Notes under the pieces: generated by a model
Seen by the model: the letters and a program-made list of their open reading frames with translations, nothing else
Databases searched by the model: none
What the model was told of the DNA's origin: nothing
Made by a program: the position numbers and the translations under genes
Assembly: GCA_014960805.1 (NCBI GenBank)
Contig: CP063163.1
Location: 3,807,001 to 3,871,000, forward strand
Source of the DNA: Cytobacillus suaedae
Lineage (GTDB): Bacteria; Bacillota; Bacilli; Bacillales; Bacillaceae_L
Direction of reading: 5' to 3'
DNA: 64,000 nt
In this document: in pieces, positions 48,866-58,773 of the stretch
How the letters are laid out: the number at the start of each line of letters is the position of its first letter
How positions within the stretch are numbered: position 1 is the stretch's first letter

Positions 48866-49819
48866 TTAATTACCTCTTAGCTTTTCCAAAATAACCTGTG
48901 CTTCATATCCAGCATTAAAATCGTAAAGTTTAGCTTCTTCCCCATTTAAAGCTCTTACAAAGTTATCAATTAAAGTTGACGAATCAACTTCAATCGGATC
49001 AATTTTAGCAATTGATTCGCCCACTTTACCACCTTCAAGTACTCCCCAATTGACTATGGATAAAGTTCCTTCTGTTCCATAAGCAGTAAACGCAATACGC
49101 TCATCGCCTGCGATATCACTTAACCCATTAATTATGAATGGTGTACCATCTTCAAGCTCAAGATTTGCGTAAACCCCTATTTCACTCTTTGTTGGATCTT
49201 CTGGTAACTCAAGTTGTCCATTATTATATGTTATTGAACCAAAAATTCGCTGAGCCTGTTGAATAAAATGTACCCCTACTTCCAGTACAAATCCACCTTG
49301 TTCCCTACTTGCTACCCAATCATTTTGTTGCCAAAAACGAGGCCATTGTGGAAAATGCATTGTAAGTTCAAGTCTACGTAATTTACCTACATACTTTTCT
49401 TCAATCAATTTTGCAAAAGTATTTGCTGCTTGACCATAGTTTAGTGGGAAGTTCATCGCGTGGACAATCCCAGCTGTCTCTGCTCTATTTTTCATATCTA
49501 GTGCTTCTTCTACAGAATTAGCAAGTGGCTTTTCACATAATAGATGGATTCCTTTGTTTATTACATCAACTGCTATCGCATGATGAAATTTTGGAGGTAC
49601 CGCTATGTATACTAAGTCTAAATCAACTTCATCGAGCATTTGCTGATGATTTGTGTATGAGTGAATACCGCCTAGTTTTTCAGCAACAGATACTACCCGC
49701 TCATTCAATTGGTCACACACGGCCACTACTTCAGTACTTGGGTGTTGAACAAATGATTGGATAAGCCTTTCCCCTATTGCGCCTAAACCTATAACACCAA
49801 CCTTATATATTTTGGTCAT
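48866..49819 (-). CDS. Gfo/Idh/MocA-family oxidoreductase
   Basis: A 317-residue NAD(P)-dependent oxidoreductase. The Rossmann motif VIGLGAIGERLIQ is near residue 8 and the family signature LLCEKPLANSVEEAL near 90, then a C-terminal alpha/beta domain. Substrate is probably a sugar, inositol or biliverdin-like compound; not readable. The start at 49819 follows GGAGGTTAGGATT. Stands alone. Confidence 0.87.
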   Translation of the reverse strand: MTKIYKVGVIGLGAIGERLIQSFVQHPSTEVVAVCDQLNERVVSVAEKLGGIHSYTNHQQMLDEVDLDLVYIAVPPKFHHAIAVDVINKGIHLLCEKPLANSVEEALDMKNRAETAGIVHAMNFPLNYGQAANTFAKLIEEKYVGKLRRLELTMHFPQWPRFWQQNDWVASREQGGFVLEVGVHFIQQAQRIFGSITYNNGQLELPEDPTKSEIGVYANLELEDGTPFIINGLSDIAGDERIAFTAYGTEGTLSIVNWGVLEGGKVGESIAKIDPIEVDSSTLIDNFVRALNGEEAKLYDFNAGYEAQVILEKLRGN

Positions 49820-49891
49820 AATCCTAACCTCCATTGTTAATTTCAAACTTTTCTATCAAATAAATTATAACAGTTTATTCTTTTAAACACG

Positions 49892-49925
49892 AAAAAACAG
49901 ACCTCATAAAGAAGTCTGTTTTTTT
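49892..49925. terminator. Terminator after the cold-shock gene
   Basis: AAACAGAC and GTCTGTTT pair with T runs on either side; it follows the cold-shock gene stop at 49941. Confidence 0.8.
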
Positions 49926-49940
49926 GAACCATTTATTTTT

Positions 49941-50141
49941 TTAAGCTTTGCGCACATTAGTCGCTTGAGGTCCACGTTGGCCATCTTCAATTTCAAAAGT
50001 TACCTCTTGGCCTTCATCAAGTGATTTGAATCCTTCTGATTGAATAGCTGAGAAATGAACGAATACGTCCTCTCCACCTTCACGCTCAATAAATCCAAAC
50101 CCTTTTTCACTGTTAAACCATTTTACTTTACCATGTTCCAT
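49941..50141 (-). CDS. csp: Cold-shock protein (CspB/CspD type)
   Basis: A 66-residue OB-fold RNA chaperone that binds single-stranded nucleic acid. RNP1 is KGFGFIE and RNP2 is VFVHFS, with [11 protein letters not shown] at the N-terminus. GGAGGC lies before the ATG, and the leader upstream is AT-rich as in other csp genes. Which of CspB, C or D it matches best I cannot decide. Confidence 0.95.
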   Translation of the reverse strand: MEHGKVKWFNSEKGFGFIEREGGEDVFVHFSAIQSEGFKSLDEGQEVTFEIEDGQRGPQATNVRKA

Positions 50142-50251
50142 TTTTGTTGCCTCCTAATATGTAGAGATACACAAAATTAAATGTTTCAAATTTAATCTTG
50201 CTCGCTTATTATTGCTCATATAAATTACTTTTATACATTTTCCTAAAAAAT

Positions 50252-51007
50252 TTATATAAGTGTTTTAATATCGTAAACTTGACCATTTTCTAAATTTTCA
50301 TTGACCATCAACTTAGTTAATACTTCCGCGACAAAATCCGGGGTTCGGAGCATTCCACTCTCGTTATACTGTTTAAAGGTCTCAACATCAGCAAAATCGT
50401 CCTTCTCAGAACTTCTTATTGTTTTTTGCATATCCGTATCCATAATGCCAGGGGAGAACGATATTACTTTTGTAGGATAGGTACTAGTCGATTGTTCAAG
50501 ACCCGCTGCTTTTGTAAACATGTCTAATCCAGCCTTTGTACTGCAATAGATGCTCCAGCCGAAAATCGGTCGGTTGGCTGCACCCGAAGAAACATTTACC
50601 ACAACCTTATTGGCTTGGATGTCTTCTGTACTTTGAATAAATGTTGAAGTTAAAATCATCGGAGCCAATAAGTTCACTCGAATACTAGCTTCCATTTCTT
50701 TATTTGATGCTTTGCCAACAGGCTTGATTGGTTCAACAACACCTGCATTATTAATTAAATAAATTCCTTTGGCTTTATCTCTGTCTATTGATCCAAGAAT
50801 TTTTTCCATCATTTTTTCAACTTCTTCATGCTTTTGTAAATCACATGAAAAATAATATAAATTCACATTCTTATCCTGTGCCATTTGTTTTAATTCGTTG
50901 TTTTGCTTTCTTGATACACAAAATAGTGTATTATCTTCATGCAAAAGTTGTTTTACAATAGATTCTCCCAAACCCTTCGAAGTACCTGTGACAATAAAAT
51001 AGTTCAA
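50252..51007 (-). CDS. Short-chain dehydrogenase, YueD/benzil reductase-like
   Basis: A 251-residue SDR. Cofactor motif TGTSKGLGESI near residue 8, LINNAGVV, catalytic Ser in VNVSSGAANRP and the YxxxK in YCSTKAGLDMF. Pattern and length recall YueD, the benzil reductase of Bacillus. Start is TTG at 51007 after AAGAGGAG. Oxidises or reduces a carbonyl; the natural substrate is unknown. Confidence 0.85.
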   Translation of the reverse strand: MNYFIVTGTSKGLGESIVKQLLHEDNTLFCVSRKQNNELKQMAQDKNVNLYYFSCDLQKHEEVEKMMEKILGSIDRDKAKGIYLINNAGVVEPIKPVGKASNKEMEASIRVNLLAPMILTSTFIQSTEDIQANKVVVNVSSGAANRPIFGWSIYCSTKAGLDMFTKAAGLEQSTSTYPTKVISFSPGIMDTDMQKTIRSSEKDDFADVETFKQYNESGMLRTPDFVAEVLTKLMVNENLENGQVYDIKTLI

Positions 51008-51089
51008 AAAACTACACTCCTCTTTATTTTCCTAATAAATTCAGTTAACTAACATGATAACAGGAAAAGCTAGTTTTGGATAACAGTAA

Positions 51090-52172
51090 CTATTCAATAA
51101 CCCCTGTTTCCGTTAACTTCACTTCTGCCTCAATATCAACTTTCAACTTTCCATAATCATCTTTCCATTTCGTAGGATCGAAATCACGAATCGCACCTTC
51201 TGCCGAAAAGCCGATTCCAACTGGATCTGTTCCCTTTTCCTGAAAGCGTTTAATTAACGCATAAGACCTTTCTTCTATTATTTCTTCCATCTCTTTCACA
51301 ATTAAATTCACGACATCAATCTCTGCTTTTCTTCCAGAATATTCACTGAGTATCCCCTCAAGGTACACTTTTATAGATACAGTGGTTCCTGCAGCACTTT
51401 CTTCTACATTTATTGTTCTAGTGGACTTAATTCTTTTTATAGCAGCATATTCGTCCCGTTCCTTTAGATTAAGGGTGTAAGAACCGGCACCAAAACTTTC
51501 AACTAATGCTTTAAAGAAAAACATATCCGCCTCTGAAATCTTATCTACTAATTTATCTTCTCTAAAAATTCCAATCCCGGTCATTCTTACCTTGTTTCCT
51601 TCTAGTTTTAACATAGGTAGATATGGATCCATTCCTTGTGCAAAATACCGAAACATAAAAGTATGTAATATACTTTCTGGCAGATCACGATTTTTAGTAT
51701 TGTGTTCTATTAGTGTGGCGATATAATTCCCGGTACCGAGGTTTCCAAGGGTTTGGCTCAACAACTCTGTTGTTTCTCCTTCAACAACACCCATATACAT
51801 TTTGGAACCTATACTCGCATCTCGCTGTAGTGCATCTACATATTCAATAATTCCATCCCTTGCTAGCTTTTCACTGTAGAGACCCGCCCTAATTCCTCCA
51901 GTAACTAATGGGTCAGCTGACTTTTTTTGCAAAATATTAATAACCTCTTTAGCCAAGTAAGACTCTTCTGTAAATTGCTCATTTTCAACACTTTGATCAG
52001 CTTTAAATACAGGAATAACACACGTACCTCTTATCTTCCCTTCCTCAGCACGATCAAACCCAATTGCAGTTACAATATTAATTTCATCAATAATTTCAGT
52101 ACGTAATGAACCGAACCATAATGTTATAACAACCAAGACGAAAACACTACTTATGATTAGGATTTTCTTCAT
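51090..52172 (-). CDS. Ger(x)C family germination protein lacking the lipobox Cys
   Basis: A 360-residue GerC-type subunit of a nutrient germinant receptor. The N-terminal hydrophobic segment ends VVITLWFGSLRTEIIDE: where the family has a Gly-Cys lipobox, residue 22 is Ser (codon TCA). The rest is typical, including TAIGFDRAEEGKIRGTCVIPVF and the C-terminal ERSYALIKRFQEKGTDPVGIG. It overlaps the gerB gene by 26 bp, so it is translated with it. Without lipidation it may be held by an uncleaved span. Confidence 0.85.
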   Translation of the reverse strand: MKKILIISSVFVLVVITLWFGSLRTEIIDEINIVTAIGFDRAEEGKIRGTCVIPVFKADQSVENEQFTEESYLAKEVINILQKKSADPLVTGGIRAGLYSEKLARDGIIEYVDALQRDASIGSKMYMGVVEGETTELLSQTLGNLGTGNYIATLIEHNTKNRDLPESILHTFMFRYFAQGMDPYLPMLKLEGNKVRMTGIGIFREDKLVDKISEADMFFFKALVESFGAGSYTLNLKERDEYAAIKRIKSTRTINVEESAAGTTVSIKVYLEGILSEYSGRKAEIDVVNLIVKEMEEIIEERSYALIKRFQEKGTDPVGIGFSAEGAIRDFDPTKWKDDYGKLKVDIEAEVKLTETGVIE

Positions 52173-53259
52173 TTTTTTCCCTCATTTTCGTACGGATGAC
52201 TAATAATACAAAGAGTAGTGGAATATACAAGAAATTAAAGTAAAATCCAAGCTCAGCTAAGATATCATTCGCCAAGTTGATTACTTGTCTTGAGTTTAAT
52301 AATGAAATCACGAGTAAGGCTACTATCATTTGAATTATTAATGCTGATTTTTGCTTTATCGAAAAAATCCGTTTAATACCTCTACTTGAAGCCCAGAGCG
52401 CTAAACAAATATTAGGTAAAATAATTAATACATACGATGCGATTCCGATGTATTCAAACCTTGCAACAAAGGGTAGTTCTACAATTTTCCACATTGACAG
52501 AGTTGCCCAAATTTGTTTTTCGAGCTGTGCTTCTGAAAAAAACATAAACGCAGTGAGAGCATACGCTAAGTAAATAAACGTAACATAAGATACTCCTAGG
52601 TATGCCCATTTTCTAGATTCTCTCGGCTTTTTTATAAACGGATAGAAAACAAGTAACACCTCAAACCCCATCATACTTAATGTCATTCCCTTTGTTGCAT
52701 TGGCTAACTCTAGTAGTGAATGATCTAATATAGGAAGAAGGTTTCCAAAATCGGAATATTCCAAAGGGAAAATTACAGTGAAAATTAAATAGGATGGAAG
52801 AAGGATACTAAACAAACTAATTCCAACCACCGTTCTAAACCCACCCGAAATCACATAATAGGTAAGAATTAGAAAATAGATTGTAAAGACTGGTACATTA
52901 AACTCAGGAAACAACCAAACTTGTATAACCTCTATGAATGTTCGGAGGACTACGATACTGAAACCTACTAAATATATTGTAAAAAGAACGGATAAAAAGT
53001 TTCCAATCCATTTGCCGAATACAATTTGATGTACCGAGATAATATCTCCATCGTCTGACTTCTCAAGCATCCGGTACATCAATGAAATAATAATTATAAC
53101 TAAAACTCCTGAAACGATAATTGAAATCCAACTGTCATAACCAGCAGCTTTAGCAATGATCCGTTGAAATCCTAATATACCAACACCAATCTGGATTGAA
53201 GAAATTACAAAGAAAACTAGAAATGGTGAAATTAGAAATCGCTCTTCAATTTTCTTCAT
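52147..53259 (-). CDS. Ger(x)B family spore germination permease-like subunit
   Basis: A 370-residue membrane protein with 10 spans of the APC-like spore germination family. It is the germinant-binding subunit in known receptors. Features: ISPFLVFFVISSIQIGVGIL at the N-terminus, the YVISGGFRTVVGIS loop and ICLALWASSRGIKRIF. Middle gene of a gerA-gerB-gerC type operon, 20 bp after the gerA gene. Confidence 0.9.
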   Translation of the reverse strand: MKKIEERFLISPFLVFFVISSIQIGVGILGFQRIIAKAAGYDSWISIIVSGVLVIIIISLMYRMLEKSDDGDIISVHQIVFGKWIGNFLSVLFTIYLVGFSIVVLRTFIEVIQVWLFPEFNVPVFTIYFLILTYYVISGGFRTVVGISLFSILLPSYLIFTVIFPLEYSDFGNLLPILDHSLLELANATKGMTLSMMGFEVLLVFYPFIKKPRESRKWAYLGVSYVTFIYLAYALTAFMFFSEAQLEKQIWATLSMWKIVELPFVARFEYIGIASYVLIILPNICLALWASSRGIKRIFSIKQKSALIIQMIVALLVISLLNSRQVINLANDILAELGFYFNFLYIPLLFVLLVIRTKMREKNEENPNHK

Positions 53260-53279
53260 TCCTTCAACCCCCTCTTTAT

Positions 53280-54767
53280 TTATTCATCTATATCCTTTTT
53301 CTTTTGAGCATTTTTTTTGTTAAATCTCGTAGGATGATTTGACCTTAAAAATTGTGGCCTTTTCGCTAGAGTACTAAAAGGTAGTCTCACTTGTGCATCC
53401 TTCAAATCATGAATTCGTAAAGGATAAATTGGTTCTAAAAAAGGTCTTCCAAGAGATGTCAGCCTTAATAAATGAGTTAGTAATAAGCAAAAAGCATATA
53501 CCACTCCTACTAATCCCCAAAGTTGTGCAAAAAGTAAAAATGGAAAGCGAAGTATACGAATGGTATTACTCATGTTATAAACTGGTGTTGTAAAGGATGC
53601 TAGTGCTGAGAGTGCAACCATGATTAATAAAACATTACTCGTTAAACCTGCTTCAACGGCTGCAGTCCCAATTACAATACCGCCTACGATACCAATTGTC
53701 TGTCCAACTTTTGTTGGTAATCTTGCTCCAGCTTCTCTAAGTAGCTCAATGGTTAACTCCAAAAAGATAGCTTCTAAAATAGGTGGTAGCGGAACAACCC
53801 TTCTTGATGTAATCAAGTTCCCCATAAGTTCACGGGGGACAAGTTCATAATGGAAAGTTAGAACCGCCACATAGATTGGAGTAACTAGAATAGAGAAGAT
53901 AACCGCGAAAAATCGAAGTAGCCTTAAGAAGGTTGCCACATACCAATTTAGAAAGTAATCCTCGAATGATGAGAAAAACTCTACTAATGTAGTTGGTCCT
54001 ATTAAGGCATGCGGTGATCCGTCTACAATTACAACCGCTTTTCCCTCTGATAAAACTGCAGCAACACGATCTGGCCGTTCTGTATCTAATAGCTGAGGAA
54101 ACGGAGACATCTGATTATCTGCAATAATCTGTGCAACATATGAACTATCTACCAGTTGATCAAATTCTATATCCTGAAGTCTTTGGAGTACAGTTCTTAC
54201 GTTCGTCTTATCCGCAATACCATCAACATATAATACTGCAATTCGCGTTTTAGACAGTTCTCCTACCGTTACTTCTTTTACCTTCAAATCTATAATCGGA
54301 AGTCTCTTTCTAACTAGGTTTAAGTTAGTATCCAGAGATTCAACAAAGGCTTCCTTTGGTCCCACTACGCTAAATTCTACTTCTGGCGGAGAAACGCTCC
54401 TATTATTATCTAATGGAGCTCTTATCAAGGCACACTTATCATCCTTGCGGTGAAGCTGAACCATAAGATAGCCTGAAAGCAGCTTTGTTTTAATTTCTTC
54501 GACATCTTTTGTGAGAATAATATCCTCTATGGGAACAGACTCTTTTATTTCCTTTATTGATTCTAAAGTTGGTTTATTGATATTAGGCAATATGTACTCG
54601 TGAATTTTCTTTGTATCTATTAAATTTTTTTGATAGCAGATCCAGTATGGTGTAATGGCTTGTTCATTAAAGTAAACAAGAAAATCACCATGTTTTTGAA
54701 AGGCTGTTACGATTGCTTCGACTAGTTTTGGTTTCTTTGGCTCTGTTTTTCTAAATAAGTTAAACAT
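53280..54767 (-). CDS. GerA-family spore germination protein (A subunit)
   Basis: A 495-residue GerA subunit: a soluble N-terminal half (two alpha/beta domains, including SGYLMVQLHRKDDKCALI and the SKTRIAVLYVDGIADKTNV region) then about five to six spans starting near residue 285. GRPFLEPIYPLRIHDLKD near the end is a family hallmark. Known receptors sit in the inner spore membrane and form ion channels. First gene of the operon. The order A-B-C is standard. The germinant cannot be read from sequence. Confidence 0.93.
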   Translation of the reverse strand: MFNLFRKTEPKKPKLVEAIVTAFQKHGDFLVYFNEQAITPYWICYQKNLIDTKKIHEYILPNINKPTLESIKEIKESVPIEDIILTKDVEEIKTKLLSGYLMVQLHRKDDKCALIRAPLDNNRSVSPPEVEFSVVGPKEAFVESLDTNLNLVRKRLPIIDLKVKEVTVGELSKTRIAVLYVDGIADKTNVRTVLQRLQDIEFDQLVDSSYVAQIIADNQMSPFPQLLDTERPDRVAAVLSEGKAVVIVDGSPHALIGPTTLVEFFSSFEDYFLNWYVATFLRLLRFFAVIFSILVTPIYVAVLTFHYELVPRELMGNLITSRRVVPLPPILEAIFLELTIELLREAGARLPTKVGQTIGIVGGIVIGTAAVEAGLTSNVLLIMVALSALASFTTPVYNMSNTIRILRFPFLLFAQLWGLVGVVYAFCLLLTHLLRLTSLGRPFLEPIYPLRIHDLKDAQVRLPFSTLAKRPQFLRSNHPTRFNKKNAQKKKDIDE

Positions 54768-54900
54768 ATATCATCACCATTCACCCTTTTATTTCGAATT
54801 ATGCCTCTAGCCCTTCAAACATTTAATCAAACGGGTCCTTGTGTTAGTTATTCCATGAAATGTTAGGTAATTATGCAATATATTTTTAATATTAATATCA

Positions 54901-54936
54901 AAAAAGCAGCATACCCTGTGTATGCTGCCTTTTTTA
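54901..54936. terminator. Terminator after the YndM-like gene
   Basis: AAAAGCAGCATAC and GTATGCTGCCTTTT form a strong stem with A and T runs on its sides, at the stop of the minus-strand gene. Confidence 0.85.
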
Positions 54937-54941
54937 ACTTC

Positions 54942-55394
54942 CTATTTCTCTCTTTTATTTATATCTTGTAAATCATGCTCCTCGGCAAGTTCTGTTTGAA
55001 ATTTATTTTGGAAACTTGTCATGTTAAATGTCATGTTATTACTCCCTCGGTCCAAGACCTTATTTTCCATGTAAGCATGAAAGAGAGCCTCAGTTAACAT
55101 AATAAATACAGCCGCAAATAAGGATGCCAGAGCAAGTCGGTCCGGGGGATCAATAAACACTAAACTTAATCCCCATACAGATAAAAAGGCAAGCCCCATG
55201 TCCGCTAATGATGCAACAAGATTTCCAAGTCTCGGAAGAATGAATAAATCACCAACTACATAGGCTACGCCTGTTACAAGTGCACTTATCAGAAGGATTT
55301 CTAAGACAGTCGAATTATAATAAATCCCAAAAACAGATAAGAGAATAATTGAAGTAAAAATATACTTTATTCCTATAGCCTTAACATGCTTCAT
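54942..55394 (-). CDS. yndM: YndM family membrane protein (DUF2512)
   Basis: A 150-residue protein with four membrane spans and a charged C-terminal tail (ELAEEHDLQDINKREK). Conserved: YVVGDLFILPRLGNLVASLADMG. Matches the YndM/DUF2512 family; function unknown. The ribosome site GAAAGGAA is some 14 bases before the ATG, a wide spacing, so the start is less sure. In B. subtilis yndM also lies near a ger-type operon (yndDEF). Confidence 0.83.
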   Translation of the reverse strand: MKHVKAIGIKYIFTSIILLSVFGIYYNSTVLEILLISALVTGVAYVVGDLFILPRLGNLVASLADMGLAFLSVWGLSLVFIDPPDRLALASLFAAVFIMLTEALFHAYMENKVLDRGSNNMTFNMTSFQNKFQTELAEEHDLQDINKREK

Positions 55395-55588
55395 AAATCA
55401 ATAATCTTCCTTTCATATTTAGGATAGAATTTATTGTTTGCAAAAATCCTTTAAATCATAAATAAGATGGGCTGTGAAAACACTATTTTGGTTAACATAT
55501 TTAGAATGTTTTTCTAAATCCGCATGAAATTTTCCATTTATGCAAATGCTTTACATGTTGATTAAAATTACACGAGGTGTTTTTTAAA

Positions 55589-56992
55589 ATGAAAGAAAAA
55601 AGATTTGCTTGGTTGATCATCCCTTTATTTATTGCTTTGTTTCTTATTTCTGTGATGACGCCTTTTGGTGATCAAAATAATAATAAAAATGGACATCAGG
55701 GACCAACCGTACAAAAAATCCAGAATTTATATCAGAAGGATGATGAAATCCTTAAACACACTAGTGAAGAGGAAGGTGTTACTAGACAAGGTCGTCCTAA
55801 ACTTTTTACAGTTAATTCTCTGCAAATTGGAGAAGAAATTGTCCAACGCTTAGATAACAGCCCTCAAGTAACACACGTTCATCATAATCCAAACGAAACG
55901 AGTCATTTTTATGAAAATCAAATCATTGTAAAGTTCCATGAAGATATTTCAGAAGATCAACTTAATGCTTATCTAACTGATATTAATGGACAAGTGATAA
56001 AAAGGTTTGATTCCATTTACACCTTTGAATCAGAAGGTGAAACGACTGTAGATCTTATTCAGTATTTTGCTCCAATCGCTAATGTTGCTTATGCGGAACC
56101 GAACTACATCATGATGCAAAATGAGACAGCACCAAATGATATCTATTACGAGAGGTATCAATGGAATTTGCCATTAATTGAAGCAGAAGCGGGTTGGCAG
56201 ATTACTCAGGGTAATGAGGCTGTTAAAATAGCCGTAGTTGATACAGGTGTTGACCTTGAACACCCAGATTTAATGGATCGTTTAACCAATGGCTATAATG
56301 CTTTATCAGATTCAACAGATGCTGATGATGATAATGGTCATGGAACACATGTAGCTGGAATTATTGCATCTAAAGTAAACAATCATGAAGGTATCGCTGG
56401 ACTAACATGGTATAACCCAATTATCCCTGTCAAGGTCATGGGTGAGGAAGGGTATGGATCCACTTTTGATATTGCAAAAGGGATTATCTGGGCAACTAAT
56501 CAAGGTGCTGAGGTCATTAATTTAAGTCTAGGAAATTATCAACATTCAGACATGTTAAAAGACGCTATTGATTATGCCTATAAAAGAGATGTTGTATTAA
56601 TTGCTGCATCTGGCAATGACAACACGAGCCAGCCTAGCTTTCCGGCTGCATATCCACAGGTACTAAGTGTAGCCGCAGTTGATTATTATGGAGATCGTGC
56701 CAATTTCTCAAATTACGGAGACTATATTGACGTTTCTGCTCCAGGAGTACAAATTGCCAGCACTTATTTCAATAAACAATACGCAGCCTTGTCAGGTACT
56801 TCGATGGCCGCCCCACACGTATCGGCTTTAGCAGGCTTAATTCGGTCTATTAATCCTGACTTACGAAATACAGAAGTAATGCAAATTATTAAAAATACCA
56901 CTGTTGACCTTGGAGATAGAGGGAAGGACATTTACTTCGGTGAAGGGCTCATTGATGTGGTTGATGCACTTGAGGTTGCATCAGAGAGGTAA
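55589..56992 (+). CDS. Subtilisin-like serine protease (S8)
   Basis: A 467-residue secreted or membrane-anchored protease. N-terminal hydrophobic segment (residues 6-26), a propeptide region up to about residue 180 with an I9-like inhibitor segment (QIIVKFHEDISEDQ), then the S8 domain. Catalytic triad: D in VAVVDTGVDLEHPDL-type motif (here IAVVDTGVDLEHPDL), H in NGHGTHVAG, S in GTSMAAPHVSALAG; oxyanion Asn in AASGND. GAGGTG lies 9 bases before the ATG. Upstream gene of a run of four plus-strand genes, but spaced 54 bp from the next. Confidence 0.93.
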   Translation: MKEKRFAWLIIPLFIALFLISVMTPFGDQNNNKNGHQGPTVQKIQNLYQKDDEILKHTSEEEGVTRQGRPKLFTVNSLQIGEEIVQRLDNSPQVTHVHHNPNETSHFYENQIIVKFHEDISEDQLNAYLTDINGQVIKRFDSIYTFESEGETTVDLIQYFAPIANVAYAEPNYIMMQNETAPNDIYYERYQWNLPLIEAEAGWQITQGNEAVKIAVVDTGVDLEHPDLMDRLTNGYNALSDSTDADDDNGHGTHVAGIIASKVNNHEGIAGLTWYNPIIPVKVMGEEGYGSTFDIAKGIIWATNQGAEVINLSLGNYQHSDMLKDAIDYAYKRDVVLIAASGNDNTSQPSFPAAYPQVLSVAAVDYYGDRANFSNYGDYIDVSAPGVQIASTYFNKQYAALSGTSMAAPHVSALAGLIRSINPDLRNTEVMQIIKNTTVDLGDRGKDIYFGEGLIDVVDALEVASER

Positions 56993-57046
56993 TAAACTTT
57001 TTGGGTTTTTTCACTGACCAATATTTAACCATATTGGGGGGATAAA

Positions 57047-58762
57047 ATGTTTCAGCTTGTTCGAACGAATTCATTAGAAAGAAAGCTTGTCTTTCTGGCT
57101 ATTGTAATCTTGTTTCTCTTTGTTTCACCCTACTATTTACTGGGTGAGGATGCCCATTTAAGGGTCCACGATAACCTAGATTCGAATATCGCATGGTATA
57201 AAGTTTTAAAGGAAAGCGGAGAATTATTTGGATCGGTCGATGCGGTCATACCGCAAATTATCAATGGAAATCTTTCAAGAAATGCATTTGGAACGGAGTA
57301 CAGTGTAATTGTTTGGCTACATGCATTATTCCCCTCCATGCTAGCTTATGCACTTAGTCAAACAATCACACGAATTCTCGCCTTTATTGGGATGTACTTA
57401 TTATTAAAGAAGCACTTTGTACCGGGTGAGCAATTTAGTTGGATACGAGTTGGAGTTTCACTTGTGTTTGCATTGACTCCCTTTTGGCCATCAGGAATGT
57501 TAAGCACACTTGGAATGCCACTTGCTCTTTGGGCATTATTAAATATTCGGGCTGGGGAACGAGGCTGGATTAATTGGATTGTACTCGCCTTCCTACCTTT
57601 GTTCTCTAGCATTGTATTAGGTTTTTTCTTTTTTCTATCAGCAATGGGAATTTTCTGGTTAGTAGATGTGCTCCGTGGAAAAGGGATGAATGTTCGATTT
57701 TTAATAGCCATTATATTTATGACGCTTATGTTTTTACTAGTAGAATATCGACTAGTGTATTCCTTTATTTTTGATCATGAGCCTAATAGTCGTGATGAAT
57801 ATTTTCATGCTAGATTAACCTTTCTTCATTCCCTAAAGTTAACCTTTAAAAACTATGTTCTAGGACACACCCATGTTATGACCGTTCATGGCCTGGTCAT
57901 TTTACCGGTAACCATTCTTGCATTATATGCTGTGATTTTACAAAAGGCATGGAGGAAGGAAAAGGTATTCCTTTTTCTACATGTTCTAAACCTAGCCCTC
58001 TCTGCTTGGTATGCGTTCTGGTTTTATAAGGGATGGCTACCACTCACTGAAAGATTTCATTTTTTAGATACGTTTAATTTTGCTCGCTATCATTTTTTAA
58101 GACCGTTAGTTATTTATACATTGTTTGCAATCTCTTTGAAAATTCTATGGGATTACGGCTCTAAATTAAATAGTAAGGCAAACTGGTGGAAACACGCATG
58201 TATTTTTTTTATAGTTTCCCAGGTACTTGTTCTAACTGCCTTTAATGAAGAGATTGTTCATAGAAAAAAGCCTTCCTTTAAAGAGTTTTATGCAGAAAAA
58301 CAATTTGAAGATATTAAAAGCTATATTGGGCTACAACCAATTGATTATCGAGTCGTTAGTATTGGAATCCATCCAGCGATTGCCCAGTATAATGGCCTGT
58401 TCACTCTTGATACGTATAACAACTTTTATCCGTTAACTTACAAGTACCAATTTCGTCAAATCATTGAGAATGAATTAGAGAAGGATAAAAAACTTAAGCA
58501 GTACTTTGATGAATGGGGTGGAAGGTGCTACATCTTTATCGATGAAGTTGGTAAGCATTATATGTTCAAAAAGAAAACAAAGAAAGAGATTACCAAGATG
58601 GAATTAAACCTAAAACCGTTTTACGATATGGGAGGTCGTTATGTCCTATCGGCTATTCCAATAGATAACGCAGCTGAAAATGGGTTAATTCTTGAAAAGA
58701 TATTTGAATCAAACGAATCCGCCTGGAAAATTCACCTATATAGCACTTCTTATGCACCTTAG
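57047..58762 (+). CDS. Multi-span membrane protein, YkoS-like (DUF6044)
   Basis: A 571-residue protein with about 10-12 spans and a long soluble C-terminal part. LRVHDNLDSNIAWYKVLKE in the first outer loop resembles the acidic loop of GT-C-type glycosyltransferases, where an Asp serves as catalyst. It precedes a polyprenyl-phosphate glycosyltransferase and a GtrA flippase-like gene, as in ykoS-ykoT of B. subtilis. The likely role is moving sugars from lipid carrier to a surface polymer; that is inference from fold and context. Confidence 0.72.
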   Translation: MFQLVRTNSLERKLVFLAIVILFLFVSPYYLLGEDAHLRVHDNLDSNIAWYKVLKESGELFGSVDAVIPQIINGNLSRNAFGTEYSVIVWLHALFPSMLAYALSQTITRILAFIGMYLLLKKHFVPGEQFSWIRVGVSLVFALTPFWPSGMLSTLGMPLALWALLNIRAGERGWINWIVLAFLPLFSSIVLGFFFFLSAMGIFWLVDVLRGKGMNVRFLIAIIFMTLMFLLVEYRLVYSFIFDHEPNSRDEYFHARLTFLHSLKLTFKNYVLGHTHVMTVHGLVILPVTILALYAVILQKAWRKEKVFLFLHVLNLALSAWYAFWFYKGWLPLTERFHFLDTFNFARYHFLRPLVIYTLFAISLKILWDYGSKLNSKANWWKHACIFFIVSQVLVLTAFNEEIVHRKKPSFKEFYAEKQFEDIKSYIGLQPIDYRVVSIGIHPAIAQYNGLFTLDTYNNFYPLTYKYQFRQIIENELEKDKKLKQYFDEWGGRCYIFIDEVGKHYMFKKKTKKEITKMELNLKPFYDMGGRYVLSAIPIDNAAENGLILEKIFESNESAWKIHLYSTSYAP

Positions 58763-58773
58763 GAGGGATACAG

